41,592 bases of DNA from Patescibacteria group bacterium (GCA_025450075.1 JANWIC010000017.1:1-41592); one strand, 5' to 3'. Shown: positions 18,026-26,836, numbered from the stretch's first letter. Numbers and translations are program-made. Notes: generated from the sequence alone by a model not told the origin.

Positions 18026-18637
18026 TTATTTCGTAGAAGCTACAATAACATTACCTTGTGTTGTATATGTTTCAGATGGAACAAATTCAGCTTTTTGTAA
18101 TGGCCAGTATACAACCCAGGCTTTTCCTTTTATTGCACTTTTATCAACAAACCCCCATTGTCTTGAATCAGAACTTTCACGTCTGTTATCCCCGAGTACA
18201 AAGTATTTATCGGCAGGAACAGTAATAGTCTTATCATCAGCTAAAAAATCAAGTCCTGAGGTATAGTTATCTTTTGTCACATAGGCTGATTCATCAACTT
18301 GTTTACCGTTTAAAAACAACGAGCCATTCATCACTTCTACTTTATCTCCCGGAAGTCCAAGAATCCTTTTAATGTAGTCATGAGTGGCATCAAATTTAAA
18401 TACAATAACATCACCTCGCTGTGGCTCCCCGAACCGATAAGATAATTCGTTAATAAGCAGAAATTCTCCATCAGAAAAGCTTGTGTCCATTGAATGCCCT
18501 ACAATAATATGCGGAGATGCAATGAAAATATAGATGATAACAAATACTGCCAAGGCAATAACTACTGTCTCAACAATATCAAATACGATAAACCCGAATA
18601 TTTTTTTTAGAATATTTTGCATATGATCATTTTTCAA
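18026..18637 (-). CDS. lepB: Signal peptidase I
   Basis: The 203-residue protein has an N-terminal membrane anchor (about 18-40), followed by the S26 peptidase domain. The catalytic Ser is in GHSMDTSF and the catalytic Lys in DYIKRILGLPGD. Box E is seen in FVLGDNRRESSDSRQWGFV. It removes signal peptides from Sec-exported proteins on the outer face of the membrane. The window encodes several likely clients (transglutaminase, propeller protein). The DTSF after the catalytic Ser-Met replaces the more usual MxPT(F/L). Start at 18637 or, less likely, the internal Met at 18622. Confidence 0.95.
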   Translation of the reverse strand: MKNDHMQNILKKIFGFIVFDIVETVVIALAVFVIIYIFIASPHIIVGHSMDTSFSDGEFLLINELSYRFGEPQRGDVIVFKFDATHDYIKRILGLPGDKVEVMNGSLFLNGKQVDESAYVTKDNYTSGLDFLADDKTITVPADKYFVLGDNRRESSDSRQWGFVDKSAIKGKAWVVYWPLQKAEFVPSETYTTQGNVIVASTK

Positions 18638-18675
18638 AGTAAAGTATACCCAAACCCTATCCTTTATGCAATAAG

Positions 18676-19653
18676 TTAGAAATTATCAGCAGTGTACCTG
18701 AAATCATAAACCCCATCTGTAATCTCGTAATGCCTTTTACAGGAAACACAGGAAAGCATATTATTTGTTTTTTCAAGCTTACCTCTACATGCCGGACAGC
18801 AAAATATTTCATCAATGTTTGATACATTTTTAACTACTTTCTCGTCCTTTTCCAAAAGGTAGTACATGCTTGGTCCAAACGATATTGGTGCAAGTACTTC
18901 TTGTACGTTTTTCTCAACAGCAGATAATACTGATGTCCCAACCAGCTTTTTTAGAAAAGGCATCCGGAAGTTTGATACACTTAGTTTTGCTGATATATGA
19001 AAATCTGTTTTTGTAATTTCATTTGAAATGTAAGTTGGATGGAAATTCAAGAAAATCTGATCAGCTCCTTTTGATCCCTGTGCTGTTTCCCGTGGAACCT
19101 GCTTGTAGGGAGATGCATCCTTTAAATCTTTCATCTTGCCATGAAGAATTGCTTTCATCGCATATTTCGCGTGTATCTTATTCGCTGCTTCTAGGATGAA
19201 ATATGAGTTGATAACTCTATTTATTTCTTCAAATGCTTTTTGAGTAAATTTCAAATGGTGCATTACCCGTACCATCTGTCCAGCATCAATTTTGTCATCA
19301 CAAAACGGCAAGAAATACACATTTCCTGCAACATAGGTAACATTCGTAATACCAGCTTCAATTAGCTCTTTTCTTCCTTTTTTTAATGTTTCTAAAGAAT
19401 AATCAAAAAGGATAATATGCTTTGCATATGGAAGATAGGTATGGATTTCTCGTCCATATGATCCTCCAATATCAATATATATGCCGTCTTTTTTTAAATC
19501 TACTTTTTTTGATGCTTTTTGTAAAAGTTTCATGAGCGCAATTTTATCTGCCAGGTCTTCATATTCCCTTCCTTGCCAGTAGGTACGGTAATCATATTTT
19601 ACCGCATCATAGTCAGCAATAACTGGCTCTGTTTTTGTTTTTTGTTGTGTCAT
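18676..19653 (-). CDS. Class I SAM methyltransferase with C-terminal Trm112-like zinc ribbon
   Basis: The 325-residue protein has a Rossmann methyltransferase core. Motif I is IYIDIGGSYGREIHTYL, followed by IILFDYSLETLKKG (acidic ribose-binding residue), GNVYFLPFCDDKID and a VMHHL post-motif segment, as in Methyltransf_11 and UbiE-like proteins. After about 270 residues comes a short four-cysteine domain (CCPACRGKL ... LSCVSCKRHYEI, then DGVYDF), like the Trm112p-type zinc ribbon often attached to such enzymes. Substrate unknown; quinones, lipids or small molecules are all possible. It is divergent from the FemAB gene with a 53-bp gap and is probably cytoplasmic. Confidence 0.85.
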   Translation of the reverse strand: MTQQKTKTEPVIADYDAVKYDYRTYWQGREYEDLADKIALMKLLQKASKKVDLKKDGIYIDIGGSYGREIHTYLPYAKHIILFDYSLETLKKGRKELIEAGITNVTYVAGNVYFLPFCDDKIDAGQMVRVMHHLKFTQKAFEEINRVINSYFILEAANKIHAKYAMKAILHGKMKDLKDASPYKQVPRETAQGSKGADQIFLNFHPTYISNEITKTDFHISAKLSVSNFRMPFLKKLVGTSVLSAVEKNVQEVLAPISFGPSMYYLLEKDEKVVKNVSNIDEIFCCPACRGKLEKTNNMLSCVSCKRHYEITDGVYDFRYTADNF

Positions 19654-19706
19654 ATAATTGACTGGTGAGATAGAAAACCGCTATATTCAATTGGAAATAC
19701 AATCGT

Positions 19707-20729
19707 ATGGATAAAATTATAGAGATAAACCCCCAAAATTACAATCAATTCGATAAACATGTCCCTCATATTGTCCAAACAACCTACTGGGGTGAATTCA
19801 GAAAATCTCTCGGCAATACCGTCTACTATTTCGGACAGATTCAAAAATCAGAATTAGTCAAAGGATGGATGATGTATATAACAACCATCCCCTATCTTAA
19901 TCGAAAGATTGGAGTTATTACCCAATGTCATGAACCGACAAAAGAATTGATAGATAGTGTAAATGAAGTGGCAAAAAAAGAAAAACTAATATCTGTGAAA
20001 TTTGAACCGCTTATCCAAGACTCGAATGAGGCAATGACTTCTTTAACCTCTCTGGGTTTAACTCATGGAGAAGATCTTTTTTTAAGGCATACGTTCATAC
20101 TAGATCTCCATGCCTTTACTATCGATGACATTTTTAAACAATTCAGCACTTCTACACGCCGGAACATACGTATTGCACAAAAAAAAGATCTTCTCGTTGA
20201 AATTCATCCATACAGTAAAGATTCGTATGATGCAATTGATACATATTATGCGCTTAGCCTTGAAACGACAAAACGCCACCGGTTTGCAACTCATTCTCTC
20301 GGCTATTTCCATACTCTGTATGACCAGATGAAAAATCATTTGATCGTATTTACGGCAAAACTAAATGATGAACCAATTGCAGCTCTTGTGATGATGACTG
20401 ATGAAAACAGGGCATATTATCCCTACGGTGCATCAGCACATAAATATATCGAGACAAAAGCTCCAAATCTTCTTGTCTATCAGGCAATCCAATATGCATA
20501 TAATGCAAAATATGATTCATTCAATTTCTGGGGAGCACTCGAAGAAAATCCGGATCCGGATCAGCCATTGTACGGCGTCCACAATTTCAAAAAAGGTTTT
20601 AATGGAAAGCACATATCCTATGTAGGAGGGTATGATCTGGTGATAGAAGGGAAAATGTATCGGCTGTTTAATAAAGCATTTTCACTCTACTGGAAAGTTC
20701 GAAAGGGATTGAGGAAACTAAAAATTTGA
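19707..20729 (+). CDS. FemAB-family peptidyltransferase (peptidoglycan interpeptide bridge)
   Basis: The 340-residue protein fits the FemABX family, a double GNAT fold that transfers amino acids from aminoacyl-tRNA to the lipid II stem peptide. Recognisable parts are the N-terminal 'QTTYWGEFRKSLGN', the 'FSTSTRRNIRIAQKKDL' segment (family STRR.I++A.+.G), 'PIAALVMMTDENRAYYPYGAS' (A......G....Y.YGaS) and the closing 'FNFWGALEENPDP ... GVHNFKKGFNG' (WG......gi..FK.gFgg). It overlaps the convergent penicillin-binding protein gene by 12 bp, so two peptidoglycan functions lie together. The residue it adds cannot be told. Confidence 0.88.
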   Translation: MDKIIEINPQNYNQFDKHVPHIVQTTYWGEFRKSLGNTVYYFGQIQKSELVKGWMMYITTIPYLNRKIGVITQCHEPTKELIDSVNEVAKKEKLISVKFEPLIQDSNEAMTSLTSLGLTHGEDLFLRHTFILDLHAFTIDDIFKQFSTSTRRNIRIAQKKDLLVEIHPYSKDSYDAIDTYYALSLETTKRHRFATHSLGYFHTLYDQMKNHLIVFTAKLNDEPIAALVMMTDENRAYYPYGASAHKYIETKAPNLLVYQAIQYAYNAKYDSFNFWGALEENPDPDQPLYGVHNFKKGFNGKHISYVGGYDLVIEGKMYRLFNKAFSLYWKVRKGLRKLKI

Positions 20730-22658
20730 ATTTTCTGGATACATCGGTAAAACTGTGTTCATAAACTCATTCCATATTGGTGCAGCAGTATTTTCTCCAT
20801 ATGTTACTGGAGATGTAAATGACTGATCTGTGTTTCCTGCCCAGACACCAGTTACCAGATGGCTAGAATATCCCATAAAAAGATTGTTTTTGTTATCCTG
20901 TGATGTACCTGTTTTTCCGGCAACTGTCCAACCGTTATCCTTTACAGGAACGAGGGTGTGATAGTTTTTTAATATATCATTAATCTTTTTCACTTGATCT
21001 GCAGGGAAAACCTGTTGGGATTGGATAGAAGTATCATCAAATAATTTCTTCTTCGACTTGTCATATACCTGTAGAATTGATCTTAACGGATGTTTTACCC
21101 CATCCTGCGAAAGAATGCCAAATGCTGTTGTATGTTGGATGAGAGGAACCTCACATGCTCCAATAGAAATACTAAGGCCATATTGGCAATTTTTCACATC
21201 CTCAAGGCCTGCTTGCAAGAGCGTATTATACACATTTTGTATCCCTATCTTGTTTCCTGTCTCTACTGCCGGAACATTGCGTGATTCAAGAAGAGCGCGT
21301 GTAATGGCCATATCGCCTTCAAATTTGCCGTCAAAATCCATAGGGGTATATGTTCCCGGATTCAAATTGTATGTTGTTTTCACATCATGGACAATTGTAT
21401 CTGGTGTTTCTCCATCCATAAATGCTCGCAAATATACAAAGGGCTTTACAGAAGATCCGGGGGATATTGGAAAAAGTGTCATATTTACTTCTCCTCGAAC
21501 TTGTGGAGATTCATCATGGTAGTTTACCGATCCTACCATCGCAAGAAGGTTACCGTTTGTAGCATCCATAGAAACAAGAGATGCGTTATGCGCATTGTAC
21601 CCAATCTTCAATTCCTGAGCTACACCATCTTCAACTGATTTTTGCGCTGCGTTTTGGATCTGGGTATCAAATGTTGTATATACTCTTAATCCTTGTGTAT
21701 CAACTGAATCTTCTCCGTACATCTTGTAGAGTTGGTCTTTAATGTATAACGAAAAGCTTGGATATGGAATTTGTTGTGACATACTAAAGACAAGCTGCTC
21801 GTTTTCTGCCTCAGTAATCTGGTCTTTAGTCACATGGGTAACTTGTTTGTTTTTTAACATTTGCTCAAGAACATATCTCTGTCTTGCAAGACCGAGTTGT
21901 AGAGCGCCAGGACCTATCGAAAAAAGCGGAGAATACAGGCTGGGGGCTTGTGGAAGGCCTGCGAGGAATGCGCACTGAGCAAGATCTAATTGTCCGATAT
22001 TTTTGTTAAAATATGCCCGTGCCGCTGCTTCAACTCCATAATTACTTCCTCCAAAAGGAATGGCATTAAGGTATGCTTCAAGAATCTGGTCTTTTGAATA
22101 ATGCTGGGATATTTTAAGCGTCAAAACAATTTCTTTTATCTTTCGCTCAATTGTTCGGGATTGATCGAGGGAAGTATATTTGACTAATTGCTGAGTTATT
22201 GTGCTTGCTCCTTGCAGTGAACTGTCTGCATTATTTGAAAAAACATCATGGACAACTGATCTTGCAATTGCTAATGGGTTAATCCCATCTTCAGAATAGA
22301 AGTTGATGTCTTCTGCAGCTAGCATAGCATATTGCATGTTTTTTGGAATATCTTGTAATGGTGTATATATCCTGTTTTGATCTTTGTAAATAGTATATAT
22401 GATATTCCCTTTATCATCATAGATAATTGTACTTTCCGGAAGTTTTCTTTCAAAAGGAGTGTTAATTGGAGGGAGGTTTATTGTATATGAAGCAACAATT
22501 GATGCCAGATAGGCAAGAATAGTAAAGCCGATAAGAGATGCTAATACAACAAAAACAAATACTCCCCTTCTACGTGATTTTTTTTCGTTGATTTTTCCAG
22601 CTGCTTTCTTTTTTTGTAAATCTTTATGTATGTTTTTATTCAGCAGCCGTGAGTGCAT
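20718..22658 (-). CDS. Class A penicillin-binding protein (glycosyltransferase/transpeptidase)
   Basis: The 646-residue protein has a basic cytoplasmic tail, a membrane helix (about 31-55), a GT51 glycosyltransferase domain and a transpeptidase domain. GT51 motifs are AAEDINFYSEDGI (catalytic Glu kept; the usual His after FY is replaced), GASTITQQLVK, RTIERKIKEIVL and ILEAYLNAIPFGG. Transpeptidase motifs are SPGSSVKP (SxxK), SRNVPAV (SxN) and KTGTSQDN (KTG). It polymerises and crosslinks peptidoglycan outside the membrane. The convergent FemAB gene overlaps its 3' end by 12 bp. Length is at the short end for class A proteins, with no extra C-terminal domain. Confidence 0.95.
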   Translation of the reverse strand: MHSRLLNKNIHKDLQKKKAAGKINEKKSRRRGVFVFVVLASLIGFTILAYLASIVASYTINLPPINTPFERKLPESTIIYDDKGNIIYTIYKDQNRIYTPLQDIPKNMQYAMLAAEDINFYSEDGINPLAIARSVVHDVFSNNADSSLQGASTITQQLVKYTSLDQSRTIERKIKEIVLTLKISQHYSKDQILEAYLNAIPFGGSNYGVEAAARAYFNKNIGQLDLAQCAFLAGLPQAPSLYSPLFSIGPGALQLGLARQRYVLEQMLKNKQVTHVTKDQITEAENEQLVFSMSQQIPYPSFSLYIKDQLYKMYGEDSVDTQGLRVYTTFDTQIQNAAQKSVEDGVAQELKIGYNAHNASLVSMDATNGNLLAMVGSVNYHDESPQVRGEVNMTLFPISPGSSVKPFVYLRAFMDGETPDTIVHDVKTTYNLNPGTYTPMDFDGKFEGDMAITRALLESRNVPAVETGNKIGIQNVYNTLLQAGLEDVKNCQYGLSISIGACEVPLIQHTTAFGILSQDGVKHPLRSILQVYDKSKKKLFDDTSIQSQQVFPADQVKKINDILKNYHTLVPVKDNGWTVAGKTGTSQDNKNNLFMGYSSHLVTGVWAGNTDQSFTSPVTYGENTAAPIWNEFMNTVLPMYPENSNF

Positions 22659-22738
22659 GATATATGAAAACGAAATGAAATGTGGGTAGTTTTACGTATT
22701 GTACAATAATATATCCTATACCACAAGTACTTGAGCTG

Positions 22739-22766
22739 TTGAAAAGAATCCTTTTTATGCTATAAT
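22739..22766 (+). promoter_or_regulatory. Strong extended -10 promoter for tRNA-Leu/tRNA-Pro
   Basis: TTGAAA (22739-22744) and a perfect TATAAT (22761-22766) are separated by 16 bp. A TGC directly before the -10 box matches the extended -10 (TGn) element. Transcription would start near 22773, about 9 bp before tRNA-Leu. This is the clearest promoter in the window. Confidence 0.8.
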
Positions 22767-22781
22767 CACAAATGTTATTGC

Positions 22782-22867
22782 GCTGAGGTGGCGGAACAGG
22801 CAGACGCGTCAGACTTAAAATCTGATTTGGGTTATACCAAGTGTGGGTTCGATTCCCACCCCCAGCA
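22782..22867 (+). tRNA. tRNA-Leu (TAA)
   Basis: This is a class II tRNA with a long variable arm. The acceptor GCTGAGG/CCCCAGC has one A-C mismatch and discriminator A. The anticodon stem TCAGA/TCTGA encloses CTTAAAA, so the anticodon is TAA. The T-arm is GTGGGTTCGATTCCCAC. CCA is not encoded. tRNA-Pro follows after 3 bp. Confidence 0.95.
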
Positions 22868-22870
22868 TTT

Positions 22871-22944
22871 CGGGATGTAGCTCAGTTGGCTAGAGCACCT
22901 GTTTTGGGAACAGGGGGTCGCAGGTTCAAGTCCTGTCATCCCGA
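22871..22944 (+). tRNA. tRNA-Pro (TGG)
   Basis: The acceptor CGGGATG/CATCCCG has discriminator A. The anticodon stem CCTGT/ACAGG encloses TTTGGGA, so the anticodon is TGG. The T-arm is GCAGGTTCAAGTCCTGT. CCA is not encoded. The following 176 bp hold no convincing gene, and the accessory gene region begins after it. I found no second copy of the tRNA 3' end in the window that would mark an integrated element. Confidence 0.95.
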
Positions 22945-23120
22945 TTAAATGAGATTTCTGCCTTTTTTTGTAATTCCAAGAGCTTGTTGAGCACTCAATG
23001 GTTCAGGGTTTTATAACTGGTTATTCCCATTCACCGCCATTTATTTTATTAAAGCCAATCTTTTTAGATCAAATTCTGTAACCATAGATATTTTCCTAAC
23101 TTATAAACAGATATCTCTTT

Positions 23121-23723
23121 TCAATTTTTTAAAAGCCCTTGTAGTTTTCCTTGAATAAATTCCTCAGGAGTCGTGAATAAATATGACTGCATTCCTAAGG
23201 CATTTGCTGGGGCTATATTGTCAGGCTTATCTTCAATATATAATATTTCTTGAGGCAAAACACCTGCTAATACTATAAATCTTCTGTATAGTTCTATATC
23301 AGGCTTCCTAATTCCTTCTTTCCATGAGAAAAGACCAAAGTCAAAATACTGCATGATATGATACTTGTTTTCTAGGTATTCTGATCTATCTTTTGGGTTA
23401 TCTGAGATATAAGCAATTTTATATCCTTTTGTCTTTAATTTTTTTATAATATCAACAGTTTCTGGGATAACTCTATACGCATCAAAGAATAGGTTTATTA
23501 TATCTGATTGGGTAAGACTTGAATTAAGAAACTTATTGATATTTTGTATATACTCACCTAAGCTTTCTTTTCCAGTCCTGTATCCTAAAGCTAAATCACC
23601 ATTTAGTGCTTCTTGAATATTATTCTCCTCTATAGGGAATTTCTGTTTTATGTTTTGTATTGCAATCGATAGACCATTTGAGAAGAGGACACCTGAAAAA
23701 TCAAACGCGATAACTCTTACCAT
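23121..23723 (-). CDS. HAD-superfamily hydrolase (YihX-like)
   Basis: The 200-residue protein has the HAD subfamily I layout. Motif I is VIAFDFSGVLF with nucleophile Asp8, followed by a helical cap (about 18-85). Motif II is IAYISDN, the motif III lysine is in RKPDIELY, and motif IV is ILYIEDKPDN. Ser10 stands at the +2 position where most phosphatases have the general acid/base Asp; YihX-type enzymes have Gly there, so reduced or altered activity is possible. A second HAD protein in the window (37345-37965) shares this Asp-x-Ser motif. The gene is 10 bp after the dimeric-barrel protein gene and probably co-transcribed. Substrate unknown. Confidence 0.85.
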   Translation of the reverse strand: MVRVIAFDFSGVLFSNGLSIAIQNIKQKFPIEENNIQEALNGDLALGYRTGKESLGEYIQNINKFLNSSLTQSDIINLFFDAYRVIPETVDIIKKLKTKGYKIAYISDNPKDRSEYLENKYHIMQYFDFGLFSWKEGIRKPDIELYRRFIVLAGVLPQEILYIEDKPDNIAPANALGMQSYLFTTPEEFIQGKLQGLLKN

Positions 23724-23733
23724 GAGAATACTA

Positions 23734-24042
23734 CTAATATAATTCTTTCAACTTACTTTCTTCAATAAGTGCAGCTATTTCAAATGTATGGATTATTGGT
23801 TCTCCGAATTTCTGTTTACTTCCTGCAAACAGCTCTGAGTTTAGGAAAGTTTCTAAAGCTTCTTTGTTCTCCCATACATATAGGCCACCATATTCACCTG
23901 TTTCTTCATTCAAGACAAATATCTTTGTTCTCAGCCCTTCAAGTCCTTGGTAGTACTCTGTAGCTCGTTGTAAGGCAACTGTACGAATAGAATTCCAATC
24001 AGTATCTTTAGGAAGTATAAATAAAATGCTTGCTGCTATCAT
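23734..24042 (-). CDS. Small dimeric alpha/beta-barrel protein (YdhR/ABM-like)
   Basis: The 102-residue protein has a beta-alpha-beta-beta-alpha-beta pattern. A segment GEYGGLYVWENKEALETFLNSE resembles the second half of YdhR-like and antibiotic-biosynthesis-monooxygenase-like domains (strand, then a helix starting with an 'eAL..yl' pattern); the N-terminal strand is SILFILPKD. Proteins of this fold form dimers and act as monooxygenases, isomerases or ligand binders. No catalytic residue can be named here. It precedes the HAD gene by 10 bp on the same strand. Confidence 0.6.
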   Translation of the reverse strand: MIAASILFILPKDTDWNSIRTVALQRATEYYQGLEGLRTKIFVLNEETGEYGGLYVWENKEALETFLNSELFAGSKQKFGEPIIHTFEIAALIEESKLKELY

Positions 24043-24070
24043 AATATTTCAGTTATATAGCTAGATTATA

Positions 24071-24213
24071 TCAGAGAGAGATGGCATTAGCATAATTCAA
24101 AATCCTACTCTCTTTTATACTTTCAATGCTTTCATTAAATTTTACAATATGATATATATTATCAATGAGATATTGACAATTATCAAAAAGTTCAAGTGTA
24201 GTTTCTGAATCCC
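24071..24213 (-). pseudogene. Frameshifted gene remnant A in the 24043-24427 gap
   Basis: On the minus strand one frame gives DSETTLELFDNCQYLIDNIYH and then closes; a second frame takes over with VKFNESIESIKESRILNYANAISL and ends at TGA 24071-24073. The join near 24140 reads naturally if a one- or two-base slip is corrected. No ATG opens either piece. This looks like the 3' end of a decayed gene. The family is not recognised. The rest of the 385-bp gap holds remnant B and otherwise nothing I can identify. Confidence 0.35.
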
Positions 24214-24241
24214 GATTTTATATTATTAAAAAAATTTGGTC

Positions 24242-24352
24242 CTACTCATTTGTGACTACTCCCCTAAAAGGAACTTCTTTTCTATTTCTTCTTAACCTTC
24301 CCTTATCAAAATTCAAATCAACAACTTTTCCGTCTGGAGCAATACCAGAATA
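24242..24352 (-). pseudogene. Gene remnant B (36 sense codons)
   Basis: On the minus strand the frame is open from just after a TAG at 24353-24355 to a TAG at 24242-24244. It translates as YSGIAPDGKVVDLNF followed by DKGRLRRNRKEVPFRG. The composition looks coding rather than random, but there is no ATG, GTG or TTG suitable as a start near its beginning. It is likely a fragment of a lost gene; family not recognised. Confidence 0.3.
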
Positions 24353-24427
24353 CTAGATTAGAATTGAGAAAAGTAGAATATTAATCAAAAAGTTTATGAT
24401 TAATCTTTCCTTCTTGATTTAAACCAT

Positions 24428-25732
24428 CTAAACTTCTGACATTAATTCAGCTGAAAAGTCTTCTACTTTATTATCAGTTGATTTAACAAAGGAAACTGCT
24501 AATGGAATTCCAATAAAGAGTAAAACTCCGCCAAAAATAGATAACATAATTCCTGTGTTATTCAAACTGATAAATTTGGTAGCAATTAATATCACACAAG
24601 CATATATAAAGCTTACAAACATATTAAGTGTTGAAATTGCACTTGCCCTATACTTTGAATCAAAGCGTAGATTTATGTACTTATCTAATGCAGTATACCG
24701 CAAAGTAAAAAGAGAATAATGAAAAATCAGGAAAATTGTTCCCATATAAATATTGCGTATAAATCCAAACAAGAGAGATATACCTAAAATCATTGGCAAT
24801 AAAACACTTAGATTTTTTTCTCCCAGTAAATTATCAATTTTATGTGATGCTAATGAGACACCCATTCGTGTGAGGGCAATTGTAGCATAAATATATCCAA
24901 TATTTGATGAAGAATATCCTAACCAGCTTAAAAAAGGAGCATAATAAAACCAAAGTAAAAGTAGTTCAACAGAAGCTATGCATAAAAAATAGAAGGAAAG
25001 TTTTGATGTAGATTCATTTTTAAATGCTTCATGAAAACCATTTATTAATCCTTCCCGATATGTAAAAAGTGATAATTTACTATTTTTTTCTCTTGTTGGT
25101 TCCTTAATAAAAATAAAAAGAAATGCTGCGACTAGAGTTACAATTCCTAATGCGACATAAGGAAGCCCAAAGAAAATCGCATACATGAATTGTCCTATTA
25201 CCATTGCCACAATAACTGCTCCTCTTCCTAAGAATACACTTTTACCAGAATATTTAGTGTAATCAGAATCTAAGTCGTGATCTTTTAAAGTATCAAAAAG
25301 TATTGCAGTATCAGCACCAGATGCGAAAGAACTTCCGAAACTGCTTACAATATATCCGAGTAGGAATATGGAAAAAGAATTTCCAAATCCTATTACAATA
25401 TATCCAATCCCTGCAATAACATATCCGATGATTATGGAATATTTTCTTCCTATAAGATCCGCAAAAACTCCTGTAGGAAGTTCCAAAATAACACTAAGAA
25501 GTAACCCAATTGCTTCTAATATCCCTAATTGAGAAAAGCTTATGTAATGAGTAAAGAAAAGCACCCAGACGGGGGCAATAAACCTTAGTCCATTCAATAC
25601 TTGTGCACCGTAAAATAAATATAAGTTCTTTTTTAGATATGAGACCATATACTCAAATAATCCTTTGATTATATGTACTATTTTAATAAGTTGCAACAAA
25701 CAGAAGGTAATTATTGCTTTCAAAATGCTCAT
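24428..25732 (-). CDS. Major facilitator superfamily transporter
   Basis: The 434-residue protein has about 12 predicted membrane helices. The signature loop between helices 2 and 3 is clear: LELPTGVFADLIGRKYSIIIGY, matching the MFS G-x-[LVF]-[AS]-D-x-x-G-R-[KR] pattern. An acidic SGADTAILFDTL segment follows helix 4, as in several MFS subfamilies of unknown substrate. The Met at 25651 (MVSYLKKNLYLFYGAQ) gives a more typical MFS N-terminus; the 27 upstream residues add a hydrophobic stretch that may be untranslated. Direction and substrate of transport are unknown. Gene remnants lie on both sides. Confidence 0.85.
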   Translation of the reverse strand: MSILKAIITFCLLQLIKIVHIIKGLFEYMVSYLKKNLYLFYGAQVLNGLRFIAPVWVLFFTHYISFSQLGILEAIGLLLSVILELPTGVFADLIGRKYSIIIGYVIAGIGYIVIGFGNSFSIFLLGYIVSSFGSSFASGADTAILFDTLKDHDLDSDYTKYSGKSVFLGRGAVIVAMVIGQFMYAIFFGLPYVALGIVTLVAAFLFIFIKEPTREKNSKLSLFTYREGLINGFHEAFKNESTSKLSFYFLCIASVELLLLWFYYAPFLSWLGYSSSNIGYIYATIALTRMGVSLASHKIDNLLGEKNLSVLLPMILGISLLFGFIRNIYMGTIFLIFHYSLFTLRYTALDKYINLRFDSKYRASAISTLNMFVSFIYACVILIATKFISLNNTGIMLSIFGGVLLFIGIPLAVSFVKSTDNKVEDFSAELMSEV

Positions 25733-25754
25733 TAAGACAAATGGTTAAATATAG

Positions 25755-26081
25755 AGGTGCAATTTATTAATAAAATTTTCTTCGGGATATCCATTGTACA
25801 TTGTGTCACTAGCAATCCTTTCAATCCCCTTTACAATCCTTTTTAGATTCATTATCTATTTGGGAGTTGTGGGATAATTCCCTATTGCAAAATCTTTTCT
25901 TTCGGTAGGTATTCCTCATATTGCAGTCATTACATTTCTTAATTCGGCATGTATTATTAACCTCACTTTTCTTTTAATGTTCATTCCTATTATTGGAAGG
26001 AAAAGTACATTGAAGATTTTTAATATATACCTGGTTGTTGTTTTACTATCCGGATTCGGTATGTACGCACTGCATATTTAA
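25755..26081 (+). pseudogene. Membrane-protein remnant with in-frame TAA
   Basis: On the plus strand one frame is open from 25755 to 26081 except for a single TAA at 25875-25877. The first part reads PLYIVSLAILSIPFTILFRF then IIYLGVVG. After the stop the frame continues with PHIAVITFLNSACIINLTFL, FIPIIGRKSTLKIFNIYLVV and SGFGMYALHI to TAA 26079-26081. This gives about three membrane helices. No ATG opens it (a TTG at 25794 is possible). The conserved reading frame across the stop suggests a recently inactivated gene or a decayed piece of one. It fills most of the 395-bp gap; nothing else is visible there. Confidence 0.45.
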
Positions 26082-26127
26082 GTATTTCTAGTGAGGTGAT
26101 TATTCTTATGAAGTTTTCTTGAAAGGG

Positions 26128-26739
26128 CTATATATCCTTTGATGCTAATTCCATAATCATTCGATTTTCAGGATAGGGATGAAGCAGGTCTAATAATCTT
26201 TCTGGTTCCGTTTCATCAGGATTGAGCCATATCTCCTGTTCTTCATCTGTTAGTATTGCCGGCATCCTGTTATGTACCTCCCCTACTAAGTTGTTTGGTT
26301 CAACTGTAATGATAGTAAATGTTTTTAACTCTTCTCCCTCAGGGTCTTTCCATACCTCATACAGTCCCGCAAATCCAAACATATGGTGATCGTTCATCGA
26401 AAACTTATACGGTACCTTACCGCTTGCTGTTGTTTTCCATTCATAAAAGCCTGTTGCGGGAATAATACATCGCTGGGTTTTTAATGGAACACGAAATGAA
26501 GGTTTTTCAGCAAGCGTTTCCTTCCGTGCATTTATCATCTTATACCCGATCTTTGCGTCTTTTGCCCAATGCGGAATAAGACCCCATTTCATGACAACCA
26601 GTTCCCCGTCTGTCAGGACAACAGGGACGTATTGGCTCGGAGAGACATTTACATTCGGCTTAATTTCAATTAATTTGTTCTTAATATGATACACCCTATA
26701 TATTTGCTGCGGATCAGTTAGTTCAAATCTTCCACACAT
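26128..26739 (-). CDS. SRAP/YedK abasic-site processing protein
   Basis: I chose the start at 26739 because it gives Met-Cys-Gly-Arg-Phe. SRAP proteins need Cys2 exposed after Met removal to form a thiazolidine crosslink with abasic sites in single-stranded DNA; the ATG at 26745 would bury it. The 203-residue protein also has SPSQYVPVV, WGLIPHWAKD, INARKET, IIPATGFYEW (active-site Glu) and EVHNRMPAIL (active-site His). It protects abasic sites at replication forks, and the family is often linked to SOS genes. It is divergent from umuD-umuC with about 120 bp between, which fits a DNA-damage theme. Confidence 0.93.
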   Translation of the reverse strand: MCGRFELTDPQQIYRVYHIKNKLIEIKPNVNVSPSQYVPVVLTDGELVVMKWGLIPHWAKDAKIGYKMINARKETLAEKPSFRVPLKTQRCIIPATGFYEWKTTASGKVPYKFSMNDHHMFGFAGLYEVWKDPEGEELKTFTIITVEPNNLVGEVHNRMPAILTDEEQEIWLNPDETEPERLLDLLHPYPENRMIMELASKDI

Positions 26740-26807
26740 ATCCATTTTTCATATATCAGTATTTTAACACGGAATAATCGTGTATTGAAGATGTGTTTGG
26801 ATTGTTA

Positions 26808-26836
26808 TTGAAAAAATGCAGGAAATGTTCTATCCT
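26808..26836 (+). promoter_or_regulatory. Candidate promoter of umuD-umuC
   Basis: TTGAAA (26808-26813) and TATCCT (26831-26836) are 17 bp apart, with a predicted start about 20 bp before the umuD ATG. Just downstream, CGAACA occurs twice (26847-26852 and 26858-26863), 11 bp from start to start, the second touching the ATG. The half-site recalls the CGAAC of Gram-positive SOS boxes, but it is a direct and not an inverted repeat, so a LexA role is unproven. Confidence 0.4.

Noticed and set aside
21058-21522. 154-residue plus-strand frame inside the penicillin-binding protein gene
   Set aside because: It is antisense to conserved transpeptidase motifs and its translation has no recognisable protein features.
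22871-23120. Attachment site of an integrated element at tRNA-Pro
   Set aside because: No second copy of the tRNA 3' end and no integrase gene were seen in the window; only the gene content hints at an island.
25755-26081. TAA at 25875 as a recoded or read-through codon
   Set aside because: Other genes here use TAA as a normal stop and no recoding signal is visible; a pseudogene is simpler.
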